38,550 nt of DNA from Bacteroidales bacterium UBA4243 (lineage in GTDB: Bacteria; Bacteroidota; Bacteroidia; Bacteroidales; F082). Positions 31,681-38,550 of the stretch are shown here, in pieces. Every line of letters begins with the position of its first letter. The first letter of the stretch is position 1. The notes below the pieces were generated by a model. The model ran no database searches. It was not told the origin of the DNA and saw only the letters and a list, made by a program, of their open reading frames with translations. The stretch is from positions 1-38,550 of the forward strand of contig DGXB01000093.1 of assembly GCA_002396205.1 (NCBI GenBank). The letters run 5' to 3'. A program made the translations under genes and the position numbers.

Positions 31681-33288
31681 ATGAGATATAGGATCATTAC
31701 AATTGTCATGTTACTGTTGATAGGCTTGAAATTATTTGGGCAACAGCAGAAAACCGTGTCAATGTCAGCACAGCCTCAAAAGACTGAAGTACAGTTGTTG
31801 GAGGAAAGCATTTTGCAATTGCAAACGGAAAACCAGGCCATGCAAAAGCAGTTGGAGAGTTTGAAAAACGAAGTTGAGTACTATCGTGGAGATGTCAGAA
31901 CAAAAGTTGCAGAATTGGATAGCGCTCAGGGGCATTGGCTTACTATGTTGGCTATTATTATGGGATTGATAGGAGTTGTATTTGGTATTGGTGTACCATT
32001 ATTTATTAATAGAGATAATAGCAAACGCCTTGAAAGTAGGTTTTCTGAGATGAAAGAAGACCTAAAAGATCAGGTGAAAGTTGCAACAGAGCAGGCTAAA
32101 GATGCTAAGGAACAGGCGGATAATGCCAAAGAAGCGTTTGATAAAATACATCCTCAAGTCAAATCGGCTACGGAACAGGTCGCATCTGCAACAGAACAAG
32201 TTAAAGTAGCAACAGAACAAGCCAATAAAGCCGAAGAGGCTTCCAAACAGATGCAAATTCAGGTAAAATCAGTTACAGAGCAAGTCACATCTGCCTCAGA
32301 ACAAGCAAAGATAGCCAAAGAACAAGCGGAACAAGCAAAAAAAGCCGTAGATGAGATAGAAGAATTAAAAAAACATGTGACGGCAATTGAGGAGAAGATA
32401 AAACAGGATGCTGTTGCTGCCGAGAAAGCCGCAAATGAAGCAAAAGCAAGCCAACTCTTTACTCAAGCTTTGAACGAAAAAGAATCGTTTATTGCTATAG
32501 GGTTATATAATCAAGCAATAGAACTAAAGCCAGACTTTTTTGAGGCATATAATAATCGTGGAATTCGAAAATACAAAATTGGAGATCATCCAGGGGCAAT
32601 GGTGGATTACAACATGGCGATATCTCTGAAATCAGATTATGCAGAGGCATATAATAATCGTGGAAATTTAAAATCTCGAGTTGGTGACCAAACAGGTGCC
32701 TTAGCAGACTACGACAAAGCGATTTCTCTGAATCCGGGCTATGCAGAACTATTTAACAATCGAGCTGTTCTGAAGGCAAACATGGGTGACAAAGAGGGTG
32801 CAATGGCAGATTATAATATGGCTATTTCTTTGAAACCAGATTATTCAGAAGCATATAATAATCGCGGAAATTTGAAATCTAAAATGAATGATTATGCGGG
32901 CGCATTGGCAGACTATAATATAGCAATATTTTATAATCCTGATAACTCAGAAGCATACAATAACCGCGGCGTTCAGAAATACAAGATGGGCGATTTCGCA
33001 GGGGCTTTGGAAGATTATAATAGGGCGATATTCCTAAACTCTGATAATATAGAAGCATATAACAATCGTGGCGTTCTGAAAAATAATTTGGGTGACCAAT
33101 CTGGCGCTTTGGAAGACTACAACAAGACGATAGCTTTGCGGTCAGATTATTTTGATGCGTATTTTAATAGAGCAAAATGTTATCGAAAAATTGCTGATTC
33201 AGAACAAGACCCAGCTAAGAAGGCGGAATTAATTTCTAAAGCGGAAGCTGATGAAGAAAAGGCAAAACCATTAAAGAAGGAACAATGA
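31681..33288 (+). CDS. Membrane-anchored coiled-coil TPR protein
   Basis: 535 residues. The N-terminus is a signal sequence (RYRIITIVMLLLIGLKLFGQ). A coiled coil follows (about 35-80). Residues about 84-110 are a strong transmembrane helix (LTMLAIIMGLIGVVFGIGVPLFI). Residues about 115-250 form a long Ala/Glu/Gln-rich coiled coil with repeating A-T-E-Q-V segments. Residues about 253-505 hold TPR repeats of exactly 34 residues, six of them well preserved around AYNNRG and GALxDYNxAI. The C-terminus is charged (EEKAKPLKKEQ). The TPR part would bind protein partners; whether it faces the cytoplasm depends on signal peptide cleavage and is not settled. It lies 11 bases after the previous gene, and its stop overlaps a vestigial res start (ATGA). 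An accessory role in the RM island is suggested by position only. Confidence 0.85.
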   Translation: MRYRIITIVMLLLIGLKLFGQQQKTVSMSAQPQKTEVQLLEESILQLQTENQAMQKQLESLKNEVEYYRGDVRTKVAELDSAQGHWLTMLAIIMGLIGVVFGIGVPLFINRDNSKRLESRFSEMKEDLKDQVKVATEQAKDAKEQADNAKEAFDKIHPQVKSATEQVASATEQVKVATEQANKAEEASKQMQIQVKSVTEQVTSASEQAKIAKEQAEQAKKAVDEIEELKKHVTAIEEKIKQDAVAAEKAANEAKASQLFTQALNEKESFIAIGLYNQAIELKPDFFEAYNNRGIRKYKIGDHPGAMVDYNMAISLKSDYAEAYNNRGNLKSRVGDQTGALADYDKAISLNPGYAELFNNRAVLKANMGDKEGAMADYNMAISLKPDYSEAYNNRGNLKSKMNDYAGALADYNIAIFYNPDNSEAYNNRGVQKYKMGDFAGALEDYNRAIFLNSDNIEAYNNRGVLKNNLGDQSGALEDYNKTIALRSDYFDAYFNRAKCYRKIADSEQDPAKKAELISKAEADEEKAKPLKKEQ

Positions 33289-33377
33289 AATACAAATTCA
33301 AAATACAGCAATACCAGACCGATGCGGTGGAAAGCGCCATAGCGACGCTATTAAATTTTAGTATCTTTGCCCTATGA
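33285..33377 (+). pseudogene. Vestigial 5' end of res (30 codons)
   Basis: The first 54 bases (33285-33338) match the first 54 bases of the intact res gene (34959-35012) at 49 positions and encode MKYKFKIQQYQTDAVESA. After that the similarity stops and the frame ends at TGA 33375-33377. The start overlaps the TPR stop by ATGA, and the end overlaps the AlbA_2 gene start by ATGA. This is what remains of the original res start after the AlbA_2 gene and a second res start arrived. It could still serve to couple translation from the TPR gene into the AlbA_2 gene. Confidence 0.85.
33362..33369 (+). promoter_or_regulatory. Possible -7 box before the AlbA_2 gene
   Basis: TATCTTTG matches TAnnTTTG but ends only 4 bases before ATG 33374, so any transcript would be almost leaderless. 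No -33 TTTG was found. It may be chance. Confidence 0.25.
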
Positions 33378-34969
33378 AAACGCTTGACTATTATTTGAAT
33401 CAACCCGAGGGGCAGACCTACGACAAGAAAAGCGGTCGTATCGAGCCCAAGGCATTGGCTGTCACCATGGTGGCTATGGCCAACGCCGATGGCGGTACCA
33501 TCGCCGTCGGCATTGAGGATGACGGCACCATCAGCGGCATCGACGGAATGACCGAGCACATCAACGACTTGCTGCGTGTGCCGTTCGACTATTGCATCCC
33601 ATCGGTCAACGTCCATCCCGAGCGCATCCCCTGCATCGACAAGTACGGAAAAGACAACCACATCCTCATTCTGGAGGTGGAGCAGAGCAGTGCCATGCAC
33701 GCCATTTCTTCCGATGAGGCCTATTATCGCGTCGGCGACAAATCCAAGAAACTCTCCTTCGACGACCGTATGCAAATCATGCTGGCGAAAGGGGTGCAGT
33801 ACTGTGAGGATTACCCTGTTGCAAGGGCCACGGTTGATGATTTGGATTTGGACTTTGTTTCGAAGTATTGCGAGAGGATTGGTTACAAGAAGGATGCGTT
33901 GACTTTTCTTCGCACCAACGGTGATTATATCCTGAATAAAGACGGCAAGGAACAAGTCAGCGGTGCCGCCATACTGTTGTTTGGAAAAGATCCGCAGCGC
34001 TTTTTCCAACGTGCTTGGGTGCGCTTCATCCGCTATGATGGAACGGAAGAGAAGGTGGGGCGCGAAATGAATGTCATCAAAGACGTCATCTTCAAGGGCC
34101 GTATCTTGGATATGACGCGCGATGCCATCGCTTTCGTCAAGACACAAATCAAGGAACACACTTATTTGGGGCCCGAAGCACGTTTTGTGACAGAGGTGGA
34201 GTATCCCGAGTTTTGTTGGACCGAGCTGATTGTAAATGCCATAGCCCACCGCGATTACTCGATTCTGGGAACGGACATCCAAATCAAGATGTTCGATGAC
34301 CACTACACGGTCGAAAGTCCTGGCATTTTGCCCGGGCGTGTCCGTATCAACAACATGCGAACCACCCACTTCTCCCGCAACCCCAAGATTGCGGCTTTCA
34401 TGAAAGAATATGAGTTTATCAAGGAATTCGGCGAAGGCGTTGACCGTATGTATCGTGAACTGGAGGAAGGCGGATGGCCGACGCCAACTTTCCGACAAGA
34501 TGACTTTATGCTTCGAGCTTCTCTCAAGTCAAGATTCGACTCGGAAGGTTTACAGAAAAATTCAGATAAACAAACTGTAAACCAAACAGATGACCCGAAT
34601 ACTTTACGGAAAACTATACAGAACGATCCAAATTCGATTCAAATTAATCCTCATGCCGTCACAAGTTTGTCCCAAGTCCTGTCCCAAGTTGTCCCCAGCT
34701 CGTCCCCAGCTCGTCCCCAGCTTAAAGACAGTCATTTTTCAATGATGGCCATGGTTATGTTGCAGCTGCATTCCCAACAATACTCAATATCTGAACTTAT
34801 GAACGCTATTGGGGAAAAGAACAAGAACAGATTCCGCCAGTTTGTGTTAAGGCCTCTGATAAACATTGGCTTGGTTGAAGCTACCATCAAAGACATTCCC
34901 AATAGTCCAAAACAACGTTATGCCCTTACGGGAAAAGGTAAAGAATTGATGAAGTCCTATGAAATTTAA
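33374..34969 (+). CDS. AlbA_2/Schlafen-type ATP-binding protein (COG2865-like) with winged helix
   Basis: 531 residues. The N-terminal domain has the AlbA_2 (Schlafen-like) signature: IEPKALAVTMVAMANADGG-TIAVGIEDDG at about 17-45. A HATPase_c_4-type region follows near residue 275 (ELIVNAIAHRDYSILGTDIQI ... VESPGILPGRV) and includes FGEGVDRMYRELEEGG. A low-complexity linker (about 395-450) holds an 11-bp tandem repeat. The C-terminus is a winged-helix-like domain (LMNAIGEKNKNRFRQFVLRPLINIGLVEA ... YALTGKG). Family members are called ATP-binding transcriptional regulators or RecG-like, and are often found in RM and defence loci; the true activity is unclear. Its GC-rich codons contrast with the TPR gene before it. 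Its stop TAA lies inside the res start (11-base overlap). Confidence 0.85.
   Translation: MKTLDYYLNQPEGQTYDKKSGRIEPKALAVTMVAMANADGGTIAVGIEDDGTISGIDGMTEHINDLLRVPFDYCIPSVNVHPERIPCIDKYGKDNHILILEVEQSSAMHAISSDEAYYRVGDKSKKLSFDDRMQIMLAKGVQYCEDYPVARATVDDLDLDFVSKYCERIGYKKDALTFLRTNGDYILNKDGKEQVSGAAILLFGKDPQRFFQRAWVRFIRYDGTEEKVGREMNVIKDVIFKGRILDMTRDAIAFVKTQIKEHTYLGPEARFVTEVEYPEFCWTELIVNAIAHRDYSILGTDIQIKMFDDHYTVESPGILPGRVRINNMRTTHFSRNPKIAAFMKEYEFIKEFGEGVDRMYRELEEGGWPTPTFRQDDFMLRASLKSRFDSEGLQKNSDKQTVNQTDDPNTLRKTIQNDPNSIQINPHAVTSLSQVLSQVVPSSSPARPQLKDSHFSMMAMVMLQLHSQQYSISELMNAIGEKNKNRFRQFVLRPLINIGLVEATIKDIPNSPKQRYALTGKGKELMKSYEI
34691..34723 (+). repeat. Three tandem 11-bp units in the AlbA_2 gene
   Basis: GTCCCCAGCTC twice at 34691-34712, then GTCCCCAGCTT at 34713-34723. 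Related GTCCCAAGT blocks precede it at 34669 and 34681. Because 11 is not a multiple of 3, successive units are read in different frames (VPSS, SPAR, PQL). Confidence 0.85.
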
Positions 34970-35012
34970 ATTCAAAATACAACAATACCAGTCCGATGCG
35001 GTGGAAAGCACC
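34959..35012 (+). repeat. Direct repeat of the res 5' end, intact copy
   Basis: It matches 33285-33338 at 49 of 54 positions. Two of the differences (TT for AC at positions 8-9) create the TAA that stops the AlbA_2 gene. Confidence 0.85.
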
Positions 35013-37997
35013 GTTTCGGTTTTTGCGGGACAGCCCTCGCGCGATGCTTTCCAATTCAGGAGAGATCTGGGCAAGCGTAAGTCTCAGCAGAAAATGGAAT
35101 TCGAAGACGAATTTGTGGGCTACCGCAACAGCGACATCGAGCTGAGCGACCAGCAGCTTTTAGACAACATCCGCAAGATTCAAGACGGTCAGGACATCAA
35201 ACAGTCGCCTAAGCTCGTCAGTGATTTAGGTCGTCTCGGGTTGGACATCGAAATGGAAACAGGCACGGGCAAGACCTACGTCTATATCAAGACCATGTTT
35301 GAGCTGAACAAACGCTACGGCTGGAACAAGTTCATCGTGGTGGTGCCCTCTATCGCCATCCGCGAGGGTGTCAATAAGAGCTTCACCATGCTCGAAGACC
35401 ACTTTATGGAGCATTACGGCAAAAAAGCCCGTTTCTTCATCTACAACTCGTCTAACCTCCAGCAGCTTGATTCTTACTCCAGCGACGCGGGCATCAACGT
35501 GATGATCATCAACACGCAGGCCTTCGCCAAGGACTTGAACGAGGATAAAAAGACCAAGGCGGGCTTGATTATCTACTCTGAGCGCGACGACTTCGGCAGT
35601 CGCAAGCCTATCGATGTGATTGCCGCCAACCGTCCTATCATCATCATGGATGAGCCTCAAAAGATGGAAGGCCAGGCCACCCAAAAAGCCCTGCGTCGCT
35701 TCAACCCGCTCTTTGTGCTTTATTACTCCGCCACCCACAAAACCCAACATAACTGCATCTATGCCCTCGATGCACTGGATGCTTTCAAGCAGAAACTGGT
35801 GAAGAAGATTCAGGTAAAAGGCTTTGAAGTGAAGAACCTCAAAGGCACCAGCTCCTACCTCTATCTCGACGACATCATCCTTTCCAAGAACCAACCCCCG
35901 ATGGTGCGTCTTGAAATGGAAGTGGAAACCAACTCCGGTGTGAAGAAAATCATGAAGAAACTGGGGCATGGCGATAGCCTTTATAGCGCCTCAGGCCTCC
36001 TTGAATATAAAGACTTCACCATTTCCGACATTGATGCTTTTCACAATACCGTCACCTTCCTTAATGGTGTGAAAATTGCCAAGGGCGAAGTCTATGGCGA
36101 CAGCAGTGAGGAAGCCATGCAGCGCGTCCAAATCCGCGAAACCATCGCTTCACACTTCGAGAAGGAACGCGATTTGTTCAAGCGCGGCATCAAAACCCTG
36201 TCGCTGTTCTTTGTTGACGAAGTGGCACACTATAAGAGCTACAACGACGAAGGCGAAGAGATTCATGGCCCATTCTGGAAAATCTTCGAAGAGGAATACA
36301 CCCGTATTTTGAACGACAACCTGTCCCTGTTTGAAGATGACTACCAAAAGTATCTTCTCCAATTCGATGCCTCACAAGTCCACAACGGTTATTTCTCCAT
36401 CGACAAGAAAGGCCACGCGGTCAACAGTGCTACAGGTCGCGGCACCGACATTTCCGATGATATTTCAGCCTACGACCTCATCCTGAAGAACAAAGAGCGG
36501 CTGCTGAGCTTCGACGAGCCAACCCGCTTCATCTTCTCTCACTCCGCCCTTCGTGAGGGCTGGGACAATCCTAACGTGTTCCAGATTTGCACCCTGCGTC
36601 ATGCTGCCTCAGCCATTGCCAAACGTCAAGAAGTGGGTCGCGGCCTCCGCATCTGTGTTGACCAACAAGGCAACCGCATGGACTTGGAAGAGCTGGGCGA
36701 CGAAATGGTACACGACATCAACAAGCTCACCGTCATCGCCAACGAAAGCTACAAGACTTTCGTAGCCGACCTACAACGCGAGACCAAGGATGCCCTTCGT
36801 GAACGTCCCAATAAGGCCACTCCAGAGTATTTCCAAGGCAAGATTATCACCTTGGACGGCGAGAAATACACCTTGAACGCTCAGGATGCAATGGCCATCT
36901 GTGGCTGGCTGGCAGGGAACGATTATTCCGACGTGAACTACCAAATCACACAGACCTTTAAGGACGACTTGCAGAACGGAACGTTGGAGCCAATGGGTAA
37001 GAAATTGGCTGGAAAGGAGGAGCAAATCATTACACTCATCAAAGCCCTCTTTGATGACAGCATCTCCATCGAGGATATGATAGAGGACGGCAACGCATCA
37101 GCCGCAGCCACCAACCGCCTCAATGAGAACTTCAAAAAGAAAGAGTTCCAAGCTTTGTGGAATGAGATCAACCACAAGTACGTCTATACTGTTCACTACG
37201 ACAGCAACGAGCTGATAGAAAAGGCGGTTAACGCCATCAACGCCGAGCTGATGGTCACCGAATTGAAGTATGTGATGACCATTGGCGACCAAGAATCTGT
37301 TGACACCTTTGGCGATACCAAAACCACCACCCAGAAGTTGGGGACGGTAAGCACTTCATCGGTGAAATACGACCTTGTGGGCGAAGTGGCCAAGCGCACG
37401 ACGCTCACCCGTCGCACGACTGCCACCATCCTGAAAAAGATACTCCCCAGCAAGTTGGCCATGTTCCGCAACAATCCCGAGGAGTTCATCAAGAACGTGA
37501 GCCGTATCATACGAAACGAGAAAGCCACCATGATTGTGGAACATATCCAATACGACCGCATCGATCAAACCTACGACAGCGAAATCTTCACCCAAGAAAA
37601 ACATTCGCAGAACGTGTCCAAATCATATTCCTCGAAGAAACACATCATGGACTACGTTTTCACCGACTCCGACGGAGAACGCACCTTCGCCGAGGATTTG
37701 GATGCCGCCACAGAAGTGTGCGTCTATGCCAAGTTGCCGCGTTCCTTCCAAATCCCCACACCCGTAGGCAACTACGCCCCCGATTGGGCTATAGCCTTCA
37801 ACCAAGGCGCAGTGAAACACATCTTCTTCATCGCAGAAACCAAAGGCTCAATGGACTCAATGCAGCTGAAGAAAGTGGAAGAGGCTAAAATCGGTTGTGC
37901 CGAAAAGCTGTTCAACAACCTTTCCACTTCCCATGTCCGCTACCACAAGGTGGATAGTTACCAGACCATGCTGGATATAATGAAAGCGATGGATTAA
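34959..37997 (+). CDS. Type III restriction enzyme, Res subunit (helicase-nuclease)
   Basis: 1012 residues. It is an ATP-dependent translocase and endonuclease that acts with Mod on unmethylated DNA. Superfamily 2 helicase motifs are visible: Walker A ETGTGKT at 100-106, DEPQ at 231-234 (motif II), SAT at 257-259 (motif III) and QEVGRGLR at 557-564 (motif VI). The C-terminal PD-(D/E)xK nuclease is present with D942 (YAPDWAI) and E960-x-K962 (AETKG). Length is normal and no frame break is seen, so the enzyme should be active. ATG 34959 is supported by the second, vestigial copy of the same start at 33285, which also begins at an overlap with the preceding stop. It is separated from mod by three inserted genes. 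Only 25 bases separate its end from the convergent speA gene. Confidence 0.95.
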   Translation: MKFKFKIQQYQSDAVESTVSVFAGQPSRDAFQFRRDLGKRKSQQKMEFEDEFVGYRNSDIELSDQQLLDNIRKIQDGQDIKQSPKLVSDLGRLGLDIEMETGTGKTYVYIKTMFELNKRYGWNKFIVVVPSIAIREGVNKSFTMLEDHFMEHYGKKARFFIYNSSNLQQLDSYSSDAGINVMIINTQAFAKDLNEDKKTKAGLIIYSERDDFGSRKPIDVIAANRPIIIMDEPQKMEGQATQKALRRFNPLFVLYYSATHKTQHNCIYALDALDAFKQKLVKKIQVKGFEVKNLKGTSSYLYLDDIILSKNQPPMVRLEMEVETNSGVKKIMKKLGHGDSLYSASGLLEYKDFTISDIDAFHNTVTFLNGVKIAKGEVYGDSSEEAMQRVQIRETIASHFEKERDLFKRGIKTLSLFFVDEVAHYKSYNDEGEEIHGPFWKIFEEEYTRILNDNLSLFEDDYQKYLLQFDASQVHNGYFSIDKKGHAVNSATGRGTDISDDISAYDLILKNKERLLSFDEPTRFIFSHSALREGWDNPNVFQICTLRHAASAIAKRQEVGRGLRICVDQQGNRMDLEELGDEMVHDINKLTVIANESYKTFVADLQRETKDALRERPNKATPEYFQGKIITLDGEKYTLNAQDAMAICGWLAGNDYSDVNYQITQTFKDDLQNGTLEPMGKKLAGKEEQIITLIKALFDDSISIEDMIEDGNASAAATNRLNENFKKKEFQALWNEINHKYVYTVHYDSNELIEKAVNAINAELMVTELKYVMTIGDQESVDTFGDTKTTTQKLGTVSTSSVKYDLVGEVAKRTTLTRRTTATILKKILPSKLAMFRNNPEEFIKNVSRIIRNEKATMIVEHIQYDRIDQTYDSEIFTQEKHSQNVSKSYSSKKHIMDYVFTDSDGERTFAEDLDAATEVCVYAKLPRSFQIPTPVGNYAPDWAIAFNQGAVKHIFFIAETKGSMDSMQLKKVEEAKIGCAEKLFNNLSTSHVRYHKVDSYQTMLDIMKAMD

Positions 37998-38022
37998 GCG
38001 TCATCCCCATATCACTAATCCC

Positions 38023-38550
38023 TTACTCCAAATAAGTATACCCATACAACCCCGAGCGGTAGTTGGAAAGGAACTCTTTGCCTTCTTCAACGGAGATCTT
38101 GCCTTCCTTGACGCACTTGGTGACCCAGGTCTCCACCGTGCGGACGAGCTTCTTCGGACTATATTGCACATATTCCAAAACGTCGGCAACAGTCTCGCCG
38201 TCAATCACTTGGTCGATGTAGTAGCCTTTTTCGTCTACGGAGACGTGAACGGCGTTGGTGTCGCCAAACAGGTTGTGCAAGTCGCCCAAAATCTCTTGGT
38301 AGGCTCCTACGAGGAAAACACCGATATAATAATGCTCCTTGTCGCTGAGCGTATGCAGCGGGATGGTGTGCTGCGTCGACTTGGCGACGAAGTTGGTGAT
38401 TTTGCCGTCGCTGTCGCAGGTGATATCCTGCAAGGTGGCCAGGTGGGTCGGGTTCTCATCCAGACGTTGGATCGGGATGATGGGGAAAAGCTGGTCGATG
38501 GCCCAGAGGTCGGGCAGCGACTGGAACAACGAGAAGTTGCAGAAGTACTT
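38023..38550 (-). CDS. speA: Biosynthetic arginine decarboxylase, C-terminal part
   Basis: The frame is open to the right edge, so only the last 175 residues or so are seen. They match the SpeA C-terminal domain: FCNFSLFQSLPDLWAIDQLFP, then LATLQDITCDSDGKI, and GAYQEILGDLHNLFGDTNAVHV. SpeA is a PLP enzyme that converts arginine to agmatine, the first step of polyamine synthesis by the agmatine route. The catalytic lysine and PLP site would be in the part outside the window. The stop is TAA at 38025-38023. It is convergent with res and marks the right border of the defence island. Composition is like that of the acyl-CoA synthetase gene on the other side. Confidence 0.93.
   Translation of the reverse strand, partial: KYFCNFSLFQSLPDLWAIDQLFPIIPIQRLDENPTHLATLQDITCDSDGKITNFVAKSTQHTIPLHTLSDKEHYYIGVFLVGAYQEILGDLHNLFGDTNAVHVSVDEKGYYIDQVIDGETVADVLEYVQYSPKKLVRTVETWVTKCVKEGKISVEEGKEFLSNYRSGLYGYTYLE

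Noticed and set aside
33374..34969. AlbA_2 gene as a RecG helicase
   Set aside because: No helicase Walker A or DExx motifs were seen; only the AlbA_2 and HATPase-like segments that often attract the RecG name.
37998..38022. Terminator between res and speA
   Set aside because: Only 25 bases separate the convergent stops and no stable hairpin is visible there.

Overview
The window looks like the chromosome of a Bacteroidales-type member of the Bacteroidetes. This rests on a C-terminal type IX secretion (T9SS) sorting domain on a giant surface protein, GLUG and FN3 modules in very large secreted proteins, promoters with the Bacteroidetes -7 box TAnnTTTG, and the sequence style of the speA and acyl-CoA synthetase genes. 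No rRNA, tRNA, CRISPR array or transposase was seen. No gap between genes exceeds 300 bases.

Region 1 (1-22655) is one co-directional unit. It holds the 3' end of a large glycine-rich repeat protein, a 2157-residue protein and a 4753-residue protein, all built from [V/I][Y/F]GGG-type repeats, followed by an 85-residue protein. Spacers are only 12-24 bases. The second and third proteins have signal peptides. Only the last giant carries a T9SS tail. The small protein ends in a PEP-CTERM-like motif, membrane helix and basic cluster. A strong hairpin terminator closes the unit and contains the -7 box of the next gene.

Region 2 (22749-24518) is a housekeeping-type long-chain acyl-CoA synthetase. 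The right edge (38023-38550, minus strand) is the 3' end of speA, arginine decarboxylase.

Region 3 (24515-37997), between these two metabolic genes, is a defence island built on a type III restriction-modification locus. The order is a DUF4391-like gene; an AAA ATPase with a TOPRIM/RloB-like partner; an unknown 246-residue protein; a coiled-coil TIR protein; mod; an unknown 308-residue protein with an Abi-like C-terminus; a membrane-anchored coiled-coil/TPR protein; an AlbA_2/Schlafen-type ATP-binding protein; and res. Several genes overlap by ATGA. The island is a mosaic: AT-rich cassettes alternate with GC-richer mod, AlbA_2 and res sequence. The first 54 bases of res occur twice and flank the AlbA_2 gene, which records how that gene entered. 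The mod gene carries several long perfect palindromes inside its reading frame. The likely theme is a restriction system whose intergenic positions have been loaded with accessory immune genes; that is inference from gene content and order.
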